Shown: positions 39,923 through 52,439 of the stretch, in pieces
Layout: each line of letters starts with the position of its first letter
How positions within the stretch are numbered: position 1 is the first letter of the stretch
DNA from: AWTP1-13 sp050248715
GTDB taxonomy: Bacteria; Pseudomonadota; Alphaproteobacteria; Rhizobiales; Hyphomicrobiaceae
Reading direction: 5' to 3'
Assembly (NCBI GenBank): GCA_050248715.1
Contig: JBFWRV010000007.1
Span: forward strand, 72,597-136,596
Length of the DNA stretch: 64,000 bases
Notes under the pieces: model-generated
Database searches by the model: none
Told to the model about the DNA's origin: nothing
The model's input: only the letters and a program-made list of their open reading frames with translations
Translations under genes and position numbers: made by a program

Positions 39923-40840
39923 ATGGCGTCCATCAAGCAGCTTCGCTACTTCGACGCGGTTGCCCGCTTCGGCCACTTCCGCAAGGCCGCGGAACATTGC
40001 GCCGTAACCCAGCCCGCGCTCTCCATGCAGATCCAGGAGCTGGAGAGGGAGCTGGGCGTCCGCTTGGTGGAGCGTCGACCCAAAGGCGCCACGCTCACGG
40101 AGGCGGGGCGCGAGATCGCGCGGCGCGCGAGCCGCATCCTGACCGAGGTGCGCGACCTCAGGGATTGCGCGCGCCGGTCGAGTGCGCCGCTGTCGGGGCC
40201 CCTGAGCCTCGGCATCATCCCGACGGTGGCCCCCTATGTCCTGCCGCCGCTGCTGCCGTCGATGCGCCAGCTCTATCCCGACCTCGATCTTCTGGTGCGC
40301 GAGACCCACACCGCGCAGCTGCGCGACGAACTGCTCGACGGCTCGCTCGATCTCCTCATGCTGGCCCTGCCGCTCGAGCATGCCGACATCGAGACGCTGC
40401 CCCTGTTCGAGGACCGCTTCCTGCTGGCGATGCCGCGCAACCGGCGCATCAAGGGCGGGATGCGGGCCACGCCTGCGTTCCTGGAGGAGGACCGCCTGCT
40501 GCTGCTGGAGGAGGGACATTGCCTGCGCGACCAGGCCCTCGCCTACTGCCAACTGCGCCAGGTCGACAGCATCGACACGTTCGGCGTCTCGGGCCTCTCC
40601 ACCATCGTGCAGATGGTCGCCAACGGCATGGGCCTCACGCTGCTGCCGGAGATCAGCGTCGACCTCGAGACGCGGGCCGGGCAGGTGCGGCTGCTCCGGT
40701 TCGAGGAGCCGGAGCCCAGTCGCCTGCTCGGCCTCGCCTGGCGCTCGACATCGCCACGCAGGCGCGACTTCGCCGAGTTCGGCAAGCTCGTCATGCGCGC
40801 CTTTCCCCAGGTGCAGCGCTCCGTGAAGCTCGCGTCCTAG
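39923..40840 (+). CDS. oxyR: Peroxide-sensing LysR-family regulator OxyR
   Basis: Activates peroxide-defence genes on oxidation. The 305 residues show an N-terminal winged HTH (LRYFDAVARFGHFRKAAEH) and a LysR substrate domain. The redox pair Cys200 and Cys209 lies in EEGHCLRDQALAYC, matching E. coli Cys199/Cys208, which distinguishes OxyR from generic LysR proteins. The TFGVSGLSTIVQMVANGMG segment is also conserved. Divergent transcription from katG supports the assignment. Confidence 0.95.
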   Translation: MASIKQLRYFDAVARFGHFRKAAEHCAVTQPALSMQIQELERELGVRLVERRPKGATLTEAGREIARRASRILTEVRDLRDCARRSSAPLSGPLSLGIIPTVAPYVLPPLLPSMRQLYPDLDLLVRETHTAQLRDELLDGSLDLLMLALPLEHADIETLPLFEDRFLLAMPRNRRIKGGMRATPAFLEEDRLLLLEEGHCLRDQALAYCQLRQVDSIDTFGVSGLSTIVQMVANGMGLTLLPEISVDLETRAGQVRLLRFEEPEPSRLLGLAWRSTSPRRRDFAEFGKLVMRAFPQVQRSVKLAS

Positions 40841-40868
40841 GCTGCATCCTTCCGGAGCTTGTGCAGCG

Positions 40869-41921
40869 TCACGACGGCTCGATCACGCCTTTGCCAACGG
40901 TCTGGGTGTCGAACAGGCGATAGGCTTCCTCGGCCTGGTCGAGGCGCCAGCGGTGGGTGAAGAGCTTCTCCACGTCGATGTTGTGGTCGGCGACGAATTC
41001 GGCGCAGTCGGCCTGGCCCTGCTTGGAGAAGGTCCAGGAGCCGACCAGCGTCACCTGCCGGCGCAGGATGTCCGGGCTGACGTCGAGGGTCACCTGACCG
41101 CGCTCTCCGACGAAACAGGCCGTGCCCCAGGAGCGCACCGCGCGCACCGTCGCCGCCCGCGCCTCGGCCGCACCCGACGTGTCGAGCGTCTTGTGCGCGC
41201 CTTCCCCGTGGGTCAACTCGCGGATGGCCTCGACGGGGTTGTTGGAGCGCGCGTCGATCACCTCGTCCGCACCGAAGTCCTTGGCCATTCGGCTCCGCTC
41301 CGGCGATACGTCGAGGGCGATCACGCGCGCGCCCATGGCGACGGCAAGCTGCGTCGCGGAAAGTCCCACCGGGCCTTGCCCGAAGATGGCGATAGTCTCG
41401 CCGCCCTGCAGGCCGATCCGCTTGAGGGCACCATAGGCCGTGCCGGTGCCGCAGGAGATGGCAGCGCCCGTGACGAAAGACAGCGCGTCCGGCAGAGGCA
41501 CCAGCGTGTGCACGGGTACCTTCATGTATCTGGCATGGCCGCCGTGACCGCCCGAGCCGTACACGGTGGCGCCTTCAAGGCACATCTGCGTCCAGCCGCC
41601 CCGGCAATGCTTGCAGTTGCCGCAGCCGTCGTAGTGATGGTCCATGACGCGCTGGCCGATACTGGCCTCACCGGGCGCCACCCCGCTACCGACCGCCACC
41701 ACCACGCCGCACGGCTCATGTCCGGCAATGACGCCCGCGGCGCGCTTGATGCCGCCGGTCACCGCGCCGCCTGGTTGCGGGGTCGCCCGATAGTTGTGCA
41801 GGTCGCTGCCGCACATGCCCGAGGCCTTGATCTCGAGCACGACGTCGCGCGGGCCCGGCGTGGGATCGGGAAACTCCCGCAATTCCAGCTTGCGGTCGCC
41901 GAGAAACACCACGCCTTTCAT
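40869..41921 (-). CDS. Zinc-dependent alcohol dehydrogenase (MDR superfamily)
   Basis: 350 residues from the ATG at 41921 after GGGGAGG. The catalytic zinc site includes MCGSDLHNY and AGHEPCGVV, and the structural zinc lobe has four Cys (DGCGNCKHCRGGWTQMC). The NAD-binding motif is IFGQGPVGLSATQLA. It resembles threonine- or sorbitol-type dehydrogenases (family cd08254-like by memory); the substrate is not predictable. It converges with oxyR with 28 nt between stops. Confidence 0.85.
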   Translation of the reverse strand: MKGVVFLGDRKLELREFPDPTPGPRDVVLEIKASGMCGSDLHNYRATPQPGGAVTGGIKRAAGVIAGHEPCGVVVAVGSGVAPGEASIGQRVMDHHYDGCGNCKHCRGGWTQMCLEGATVYGSGGHGGHARYMKVPVHTLVPLPDALSFVTGAAISCGTGTAYGALKRIGLQGGETIAIFGQGPVGLSATQLAVAMGARVIALDVSPERSRMAKDFGADEVIDARSNNPVEAIRELTHGEGAHKTLDTSGAAEARAATVRAVRSWGTACFVGERGQVTLDVSPDILRRQVTLVGSWTFSKQGQADCAEFVADHNIDVEKLFTHRWRLDQAEEAYRLFDTQTVGKGVIEPS

Positions 41922-42170
41922 TGCCGCCTCCCCTTCGTCGTGCTCGCGTCGCGCCACCAGGCGCCCGCGTTTCATTGGATGTGTCAGCTTACCCTGGATT
42001 GGATACGATGCCAGCGGAGCCTCGCCGCCGCCCTGCGGCTCATGCACCCCTGGGGCGCGCTCCTCGAAAACCTCGAAGCTGCGTCCGCGGCGGGCGCCGG
42101 CGTGGACGAAGGCCCGCCAACTCCCTTAGCATCCGACATCCTGCCGATGCGGGAAGAGCTCCTCGTCACG

Positions 42171-43133
42171 ATGCCCAGTCGCCGCTCCCGCGCGTTGTCC
42201 CTCGTTATCTCGACCGCCCTCTTTCTCGGAGGTGTCATGACCACGCCGGCCTCGACCCAGGAGATGCAAAAGCTGCGGCTCGGCACCGCCACGCCGGGCG
42301 GCGGCTTTCCCGTCTATGGCGCCGCCTTCATCGCCGCGGTGACGGAGGCCGATCCGGGCCTCGCCATCGAGGCGATCAACACCAAGGGCAGCACCGAGAA
42401 CATACCGATGCTGGAAGCAGGGCGCCTCGACATCGCACTGGTGCAGGGCGAGGTGGTGCACGAGAGCCTGACGGGCGTCGGCCGGCCGCCGGCCAATCTC
42501 AAGATCATCACGGCCATGTATTCGACGCCCGGCATGTTCGTGGTGCGCGCCGACAGTCCCTATCGCAGCATCGCCGATCTCAAGGGCAAGCCCGTCGCGT
42601 TCGGCGCCGCCGGCTCGGGCCTCGTCATCCTCGCCCGCTACGTGCTCGACGGCCTCGGCCTCGACCAGAACAAGGACTTTGCGGCCATATACCTCGAGCG
42701 CGCCGGCGACGGTCCCGCGATGGTGATGGACGGCCGCGCCGCGGCGCTCTGGGGCGGCGGCTCGGGCTGGCCGGGTTTCACGGGCGAGAAGGGCGCGCGC
42801 TTCATCGTACCGGACAAGGACGAGATTGCGCGCATCCTCGCCAAGCACGCGTTCCTCAAGCCGCTGACGCTCGCCGTCGGCATGTTCCCCGGCCAGGACG
42901 CGGCGATCGCATCCGTCGGCTCCTGGAGCTTCGTGATGTGCCGCCCCGATCTCGACGAGGCCGTGGCCTATCGGCTGGCGAAGGCCGTACACCAGGGCGA
43001 GGCCGCCATCGCCGCGAAGCTGCCGCAGGCCGCGGAGACGACAGCGCGCAACACAGCCGCCGCTGTCGCCGTCCCCGAAATGCTGCATCCAGGCGTCGCG
43101 CGCTATCTGCGCGAGGCAGGGTTGGCGAAGTAG
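42171..43133 (+). CDS. TAXI-family TRAP solute-binding protein (orphan)
   Basis: Periplasmic binding protein of the TAXI subfamily of TRAP transporters, 320 residues from the ATG at 42171. An in-frame ATG at 42147 is possible. The signal peptide is hydrophobic (LSLVISTALFLGGVM) with cleavage near ASTQE. Family features are LGTATPGGGFPVYGAAFI, INTKGSTENIPMLEAGRLDIALVQ (not quoted in full in databases here, read from the frame) and IADLKGKPVAFGAAGSG. No TRAP membrane subunit is within the window, so its partner lies elsewhere or it acts as a sensor. Confidence 0.85.
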   Translation: MPSRRSRALSLVISTALFLGGVMTTPASTQEMQKLRLGTATPGGGFPVYGAAFIAAVTEADPGLAIEAINTKGSTENIPMLEAGRLDIALVQGEVVHESLTGVGRPPANLKIITAMYSTPGMFVVRADSPYRSIADLKGKPVAFGAAGSGLVILARYVLDGLGLDQNKDFAAIYLERAGDGPAMVMDGRAAALWGGGSGWPGFTGEKGARFIVPDKDEIARILAKHAFLKPLTLAVGMFPGQDAAIASVGSWSFVMCRPDLDEAVAYRLAKAVHQGEAAIAAKLPQAAETTARNTAAAVAVPEMLHPGVARYLREAGLAK

Positions 43134-43389
43134 ATCGCCCCGGTCATCGCCAGGATTGCTCCGGCTACGGCTTCGATTTGGTTTCTTCGGTCGGGCCCTT
43201 GAGTTCGAACTCGCTCATGATGATCTGCATGGTATCGAGGAGAAGGCGTTCGGCCGGCAGTTCCGTCGCGGCAAGCGCCCGCGAAGGTGCCTCACCGGTG
43301 CGTCCGGAGCGAGGGATGAAGTCGCGTGCGGAACCCGCTGATGGTAGAGTGCCGCCGCAAGCGACGCGCGCACCAGGCGAACTCGGACC

Positions 43390-43605
43390 ATGTTCCGCGA
43401 GCCCGTATCGTCCAGCAGCAGCATCGCGGCGCTCGGCTATGACGACGATACCGAGACGCTGGAGGTCGAGTTTGCGTCGGGCGTTGTCTACCGCTATCGC
43501 GGCGTGAGCCAGGACACCTTCGAGGATTTCCGCCAGGCACCGTCCAAGGGCGCCTTCTTCGACCAGCACATCAAGGATGCGTATCCCTGGGAGCTGGTGG
43601 AGTGA
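43390..43605 (+). CDS. KTSC-domain protein
   Basis: 71-residue single KTSC domain. Family features are VSSSSSIAALGYDDDTETL, VEFASGVVYRYRGVS and FRQAPSKGAFFDQHIK with a C-terminal YPWELVE. The KTSC fold (named for a Lys-tRNA-synthetase C-terminal segment) is small and of unknown function, found alone or fused to nucleases and RNA proteins. The ATG at 43390 is the first in frame. It flanks the low-GC pYEATS gene. Confidence 0.85.
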   Translation: MFREPVSSSSSIAALGYDDDTETLEVEFASGVVYRYRGVSQDTFEDFRQAPSKGAFFDQHIKDAYPWELVE

Positions 43606-43708
43606 CGGCGCAGGTTGAGCGCTCCCCAATTGCATTCTTCTAATTGCAATGATAGTATTCCTGACAATTGCATTGACACCTACCGACAAATATTCACGGA
43701 ATCGCACC

Positions 43709-44476
43709 ATGACCAATACCTTATCAACGTTTTCAGATGCGGCAAAGGGCTTGGCGCGGAACCCGATCGGAATAATCGCTCTCTTCATCGTGCTAATCTA
43801 TGGATTTGCTTCTCTTGTGACGGCGTTTTCTGGATCGTTTACCCAAGGGGAGCGCGTTCCCTTAATTTACTTCTTAGTGTGCTTTCCCGTCCTAGTTCTC
43901 GTGACATTCGCCTGGCTTGTTAGCAAGCATCACAATAAGCTGTACGCTCCAAGCGACTTCCGAGATGAAACTCTGTTTGTCAGCATTGTAAATCCGCCTT
44001 TGGCCGGACTAAAAACCATAAATCCTTTGGAAGGACCGTCGCTGGAAACGGAAACATTACCAGAACGACGCCTAGCAGCAATACGCGAGGCCCCGGAGGA
44101 GATTCCTGAAACACCAAGCGAACGAAGCGCGCATAGAGAGAAAATCTATGAGGATACGCGCGGTTTTTTCATCGTGCACGTCATCCAGCCGTCGAGAATT
44201 CGCGGGCAAAAGTATGATATATTTATTTACTTGGTCGGTCGCAACGAAAAACCGCTTGATGAGATCAAATCAGCGGAGTTCTTCTTTGGAAGGCATTGGG
44301 GGAACAGGATATACAAAGGAGAGCGTTCGGGAAATTATATCGGCGTGCGCACATCTGCCTACGGACCATTCTTGTGCACCTGCAAGGTAACGTTCTCGAG
44401 TGGCGATTCTGCGATGATTTACAGGTTCATTGATTTTGAGATGGGGAATTTGCTTTCCAAGAGAACCGATGCATAG
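43709..44476 (+). CDS. Two-helix membrane protein with C-terminal prokaryotic YEATS domain
   Basis: 255 residues from the ATG at 43709. Two membrane helices (about 20-41 and 51-72) are followed by a linker and a beta-sandwich (about 151-245) that resembles the prokaryotic YEATS (pYEATS) family: RGFFIVHVIQPSRIRGQKYDI begins it, then FFFGRHWGNRIY and GPFLCTCKVTFSSG. pYEATS domains are described from conflict/signalling contexts, often with membrane helices, possibly sensing ligands or modified proteins. Base composition is unlike the neighbours: three 60-nt rows I counted contain 42-53% G+C in a window that looks close to two-thirds G+C, indicating transfer. It converges on pyrG with 11 nt between. 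Confidence 0.72.
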   Translation: MTNTLSTFSDAAKGLARNPIGIIALFIVLIYGFASLVTAFSGSFTQGERVPLIYFLVCFPVLVLVTFAWLVSKHHNKLYAPSDFRDETLFVSIVNPPLAGLKTINPLEGPSLETETLPERRLAAIREAPEEIPETPSERSAHREKIYEDTRGFFIVHVIQPSRIRGQKYDIFIYLVGRNEKPLDEIKSAEFFFGRHWGNRIYKGERSGNYIGVRTSAYGPFLCTCKVTFSSGDSAMIYRFIDFEMGNLLSKRTDA

Positions 44477-44487
44477 CAATCGCGCGC

Positions 44488-46116
<1,629 letters not shown>

Positions 46117-46224
46117 GGGCCTTAAGAATACATCGGCCGGGGACGATTCGGAGAGCCTTTTTTGCAGGCTATCCACCGCCCTGCGGCATTATCCTCAGGT
46201 GGCGCGCGCCAGCCCCAAGCCCAA

Positions 46225-46330
46225 GCCTCAGGCGGGGCGCTAGGCTCCAACCCCGTGCTGAGTTCGGCGAAGCACGGCTCCGGTGCCTTCCGCCAGTCTT
46301 TCGACAAGCCCAGGACGAGCGCGCGGATGC
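46225..46330. repeat. Dispersed intergenic repeat-like sequence
   Basis: GTTCGGCGAAGCACGG and TTTCGACAAGCCCAGGACGA are recognisable pieces of a dispersed intergenic element seen in many alphaproteobacterial genomes (its translation gives the typical VLGLSKD and FDKPRT phrases). It fills most of the gap between pyrG and the acuI-like gene. Confidence 0.5.
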
Positions 46331-46332
46331 GG

Positions 46333-47319
46333 CTATCCGAGTTCCAGCACGACGCGGCCGCGCACCTTGCCGGCGAGGATGTCCGGCGCCAACGCGACCA
46401 CATCGGACGCGGGCCTCGTCACCGTCATGGCGGCGAGCTTCGCCTTGTCGAGGTCGTGCGCGAGACGGCTCCAGGCCTCCAGGCGCTGCGGCTTGGGCGC
46501 CATTACCGAGTCGATGCCGGCGAGCGTAACACCGCGCAGAATGAAGGGGGCAACTGAGGTCGCGAGGTCCATGCCGCCGGCCAGCCCGCACGCCGCAACG
46601 GTGCCGCCGTATTTCGTCATGCTCACCGCATTGGCCAGCGTGTGGCTCCCGACCACGTCGACGGCACCCGCCCAGCGCTCCTTGTTAAGGGGCCGGGCAG
46701 GTTTGGCGAGTTCGGCGCGATCGATGATCTCGCCGGCACCGAGGCCCTTGAGGTAGTCCGCCTCGCCCGGCCGCCCGGTAGCGGCAACCACCTGATAGCC
46801 GAGCCTGCCCAGCAGGGCGACAGCCACACTGCCGACGCCGCCTGCGGCACCCGTCACCAGAACCGGGCCGCTGGCCGGCACCACGCCATGACGCTCCAGC
46901 GCCAGCACGCACAGCATGGCTGTATAGCCGGCCGTGCCGACCGCCATGCTTTCGGCGGGTGAGAACTGCCTCGGAAGCGGGACGAGCCAATCACCCTTGA
47001 CCCTGGCCATCTGAGCGTAGCCGCCAAAATGGGTCTCACCCACACCCCAGCCGTTGAGGATGACGCTGTCGCCCGGCATGAAGTCGGCGTGGCCGGAGGA
47101 GACCACCTGGCCGGCGAAATCGATGCCGGGGATCATGGGCCAGCGACGGATGACCGGGGCCTTGCCCGTGATGGCCAGGCCGTCCTTGTAATTGACCGTG
47201 GAATGGCTGACGCGCACGAGCACGTCGCCCTCCATGAGGTCGCTTTGGCCGAGTTCCTGCCAGGCGATGGACTGCCCTTCGGGCCCTTTCGATGCCAGCA
47301 AGACCTTGAAGCGCTCCAT
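46333..47319 (-). CDS. acuI: Acrylyl-CoA reductase-like quinone oxidoreductase (AcuI/YhdH)
   Basis: NADPH-dependent MDR enzyme without zinc ligands, 328 residues. It matches the YhdH/AcuI subgroup: STVNYKDGLAITGKAPVIR near 40-58, PMIPGIDFAGQVV, VILNGWGVGETHFGGYAQ, VLVTGAAGGVGSVAVALLG and YGGTVAACGLAGG. AcuI reduces acryloyl-CoA to propionyl-CoA, protecting the cell from acrylate. Activity here is inferred from family only. Confidence 0.88.
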   Translation of the reverse strand: MERFKVLLASKGPEGQSIAWQELGQSDLMEGDVLVRVSHSTVNYKDGLAITGKAPVIRRWPMIPGIDFAGQVVSSGHADFMPGDSVILNGWGVGETHFGGYAQMARVKGDWLVPLPRQFSPAESMAVGTAGYTAMLCVLALERHGVVPASGPVLVTGAAGGVGSVAVALLGRLGYQVVAATGRPGEADYLKGLGAGEIIDRAELAKPARPLNKERWAGAVDVVGSHTLANAVSMTKYGGTVAACGLAGGMDLATSVAPFILRGVTLAGIDSVMAPKPQRLEAWSRLAHDLDKAKLAAMTVTRPASDVVALAPDILAGKVRGRVVLELG

Positions 47320-47816
47320 GTGCGATCTCCCCGGGAAACGACGAAGTCGATTCGGTTAAGCCACCTCTGCGGGCGTGTCGAGGCGAAGCCCCGACGGGAT
47401 CAGGGTGGGGCCGACGGCAGCTTGCGTTGGCAACCAATCCTCACCCGATTGTGACTGGCTTGCAACAAGGGTGTCCTCCTACCCCTGGCCACCCGCCGCC
47501 TCCGCAATCTTGCCGGACACCAGTGCGTCCCCATGGAGATATTGTGGCGACTTTCCAGCTCTTCCAAGCTCAACTTCGTTAACGACTGATGAATACATAA
47601 ATTAGGCTTTGCTACTCCTCTTGTATAAGACCAGATATTCCGTGTTTACGAAGCATCATCCCCTGCGGCAATTAAGAAACTAAAGAATTCGCAGTCGAAA
47701 TATTGCGATGCAGCATCGATTTTGCTTCTCAGCGGGCTCACCGGCCCATAGATTCCTCGTCTGGCGCGAGGCAACTTGCGCAACCGCCCGGAAGCAGTCC
47801 GGCAAAGGAGACAGCG
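47320..47816. other. 497-nt AT-richer intergenic region
   Basis: Lies between the divergent acuI-like gene and the 27-residue membrane peptide gene. It contains TATAAG near 47622 as a possible -10 element without a clear -35. No longer gene, tRNA or strong hairpin was identified. Composition is visibly more AT-rich than flanking genes. Confidence 0.45.
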
Positions 47817-47900
47817 ATGGAACTGCAAACCAGGCTGAACGTGCTGGCTGCCATCATCTCGTTCGCCTTCCTGACTGCAGTCGTCTTCGGCATGTTCTGA
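47817..47900 (+). CDS. 27-residue single-helix membrane peptide
   Basis: The ATG at 47817 is preceded by AAAGGAG at 6-nt spacing. The product MELQTRLNVLAAIISFAFL plus TAVVFGMF is a charged, short N-terminus followed by one uninterrupted hydrophobic helix ending at the stop, a typical small inner-membrane protein. The frame opens further upstream, but only this ATG has a ribosome-binding site. No function can be assigned. Confidence 0.6.
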   Translation: MELQTRLNVLAAIISFAFLTAVVFGMF

Positions 47901-48054
47901 GATTCGGAGTGGGGCGGAGGCCGTCTGGCCGCGGGAAGCAGAGACCGACAACACCACTGCACATTCGATGGCTAACAGGGCGCGGGAGTACTTCCTGCGC
48001 CCTCGCCGTTTCCGGCCCCCTCATACGAGCGATGGCGCCGGCGCCGGCGACTGG

Positions 48055-48405
48055 CTATCGGCGCAGATGATAACCGATGACGGCTCCGATCAGCGGATAG
48101 GCCTTCTCCGGCAGGTTCAGCATCACCCGCTTGGCGTCGGGGACCAACATCGGCAGCCACGTGTAGATCGCGGCTGCAATCAGGGCGACGACGAGCGCGG
48201 CGGCCAGGGCGGCACTGCTCGGCATCGCCGTTTCCTTGAGAACCTGCGAGCCGATGACGCCGACGAGCCAGACCAGCACCGCGAACACGACGGCATAGAC
48301 GAAAAGCTCCAGGCGCCCCATGCCCGGGATGTAGCGCACGATGATCGGTGCGGCGAACCAAGCTGCGATGAGCTGCAAGGCCAGCAGGACGAGACGTGGC
48401 AGCAT
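48055..48405 (-). CDS. Hypothetical small membrane protein
   Basis: 116 residues with about four hydrophobic helices (from 4, 35, 65 and a shorter one near 105), separated by short loops such as RYIPGMGRLE and MLVPDAKRVM. GGTGGGGGAA precedes the ATG. I do not recognise the family. It sits downstream of the methionine operon on the same strand, 144 nt after metH stops. Confidence 0.7.
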   Translation of the reverse strand: MLPRLVLLALQLIAAWFAAPIIVRYIPGMGRLELFVYAVVFAVLVWLVGVIGSQVLKETAMPSSAALAAALVVALIAAAIYTWLPMLVPDAKRVMLNLPEKAYPLIGAVIGYHLRR

Positions 48406-48549
48406 TCATTTCCCCCACCGTGAAGCCCGGCGGCCCCGTGCCCTGGGCCGTAGCCGACCGAATCTAGCAGCGCCCTCGCGCCCACGCGAGCGTCCGAGAC
48501 GTCGGTCGTTGCGTCCACAGTGAGCCTGCGGCCGGAAGGGCACGCCTGA

Positions 48550-51240
<2,691 letters not shown>

Positions 51241-51320
51241 GTTGATCTGAAGGCCCGTACTCTTGTGATGGTCAGGCTAGTCCCGACCATCCATTCTCAA
51301 CTTGCTCCGGCGCCAGCTGC

Positions 51321-51365
51321 TTGCTGGATCCTCGAGACAAGCCCGAGGATGACGACAGTGATGGC
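51321..51365. repeat. REP-like palindrome between the two metH genes
   Basis: ATCCTCG (51328-51334), a 9-nt loop and CGAGGAT (51344-51350) form a hairpin inside CTGGATCCTCGAG...CCCGAGGATGACGAC, a type of dispersed intergenic repeat common in Hyphomicrobiales. It sits inside the 137-nt gap separating the two MetH halves. Confidence 0.6.
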
Positions 51366-51377
51366 TGCGTCATTCGC

Positions 51378-52439
51378 TCACGCATGCACGAACGGCTCCA
51401 GGCCCGACAGGCGCATTTTGCGCTCGACCTTCGGCACCTGGCGCGGAGGGTACATCTCGACGTGCGCCTTGATCTCGGCGATGTGCTCAGGCGTGGAGCC
51501 GCAGCAACCGCCGACGATGTTGAGGAGGCCATCCCTGGCCCACGGCCCCAGCTGGCAGGCCATCTCGTGCGGGCCCTCGTCGTACTCGCCCATGGCGTTG
51601 GGCAGCCCGGCGTTGGGATAGGCGATGGTCAGCGTGTCCGCGACGGTGGCGATCTCGGCAAGGTAGGGCCGCATCAACTCGGCCCCGAGGGCGCAGTTGA
51701 GCCCGACCGCGAAGGGCTTCAGGTGCCGAATGGAGAAGAAGAAGGCCTCCGGCGTCTGCCCCGACAGCGTGCGCCCTGAGCGATCCGTAATCGTGCCGGA
51801 AATGATCAGCGGCAGCTCGACCCCGAGTTCGTCGAAGACCCGCAGCACCGCATAGCCGGCAGCCTTGGCATTCAGCGTGTCGAACACGGTCTCGATCAGC
51901 ACGAGATCGACGCCGCCCTCGATCAGGCCACGGGCCTGCTCTGAATAGGCCTCGGCAAGCTCGTCGAAGGTGATGTTACGGAAGCCTGGATTGTTGACGT
52001 CGGGCGAGATGGAGGCCGTGCGGTTGGTCGGCCCCAAAGCGCCGGCGACAAACCGCGGCCTATCCGGCGACGTCGCCGTGGCCGCATCGGCCGCCTCCCG
52101 TGCGAGCCTGGCGGCTGCCAGGTTCATCTCATAGGCAAGGCCCTCCATGCCGTAGTCAGCGAGCGAGATGCGCTGCGCGTTGAAGGTGTTGCTCGAGATG
52201 ATGTCGGCGCCCGCCGCCAGATAACCGGCGTGGATCTCGGCAATCGCGTCCGGCCGCGTGAGAACGAGCAAGTCGTTGTTGCCCTGCACGGGCCTCGGGT
52301 GCGCGGCAAACCGCTGCCCGCGAAAATCCGCCTCGGCGAACTTGCGGCGCTGGATCATTGTCCCCATGGCACCATCGATGATCAGGATGCGCTGGGCGGC
52401 GGCGGCCTTGAGGGCGGCGGTGCGCTCTTGTCGCGTCAT
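51378..52439 (-). CDS. metH: Methionine synthase, homocysteine-binding half (split MetH)
   Basis: 353-residue homocysteine S-methyltransferase module. It starts RILIIDGAMGTMIQRRKF and carries GADIISSNTFNAQRISL, then the zinc-ligand cysteines in VGLNCALGAELMRPYL and VGGCCGSTPEHI. Its ATG at 52439 overlaps the metF stop (ATGA). It ends cleanly after LEPFVHA instead of continuing into the pterin domain, so the split is a real gene boundary, not a recent frameshift. Confidence 0.93.
   Translation of the reverse strand: MTRQERTAALKAAAAQRILIIDGAMGTMIQRRKFAEADFRGQRFAAHPRPVQGNNDLLVLTRPDAIAEIHAGYLAAGADIISSNTFNAQRISLADYGMEGLAYEMNLAAARLAREAADAATATSPDRPRFVAGALGPTNRTASISPDVNNPGFRNITFDELAEAYSEQARGLIEGGVDLVLIETVFDTLNAKAAGYAVLRVFDELGVELPLIISGTITDRSGRTLSGQTPEAFFFSIRHLKPFAVGLNCALGAELMRPYLAEIATVADTLTIAYPNAGLPNAMGEYDEGPHEMACQLGPWARDGLLNIVGGCCGSTPEHIAEIKAHVEMYPPRQVPKVERKMRLSGLEPFVHA

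Noticed and set aside
43165..43788. 207-codon minus-strand frame overlapping KTSC and pYEATS starts
   Set aside because: Covers three unrelated segments. Its last part (ATELPAERLLLDTMQIIMSE) looks protein-like and might be a decayed gene tail, but nothing else supports a gene.
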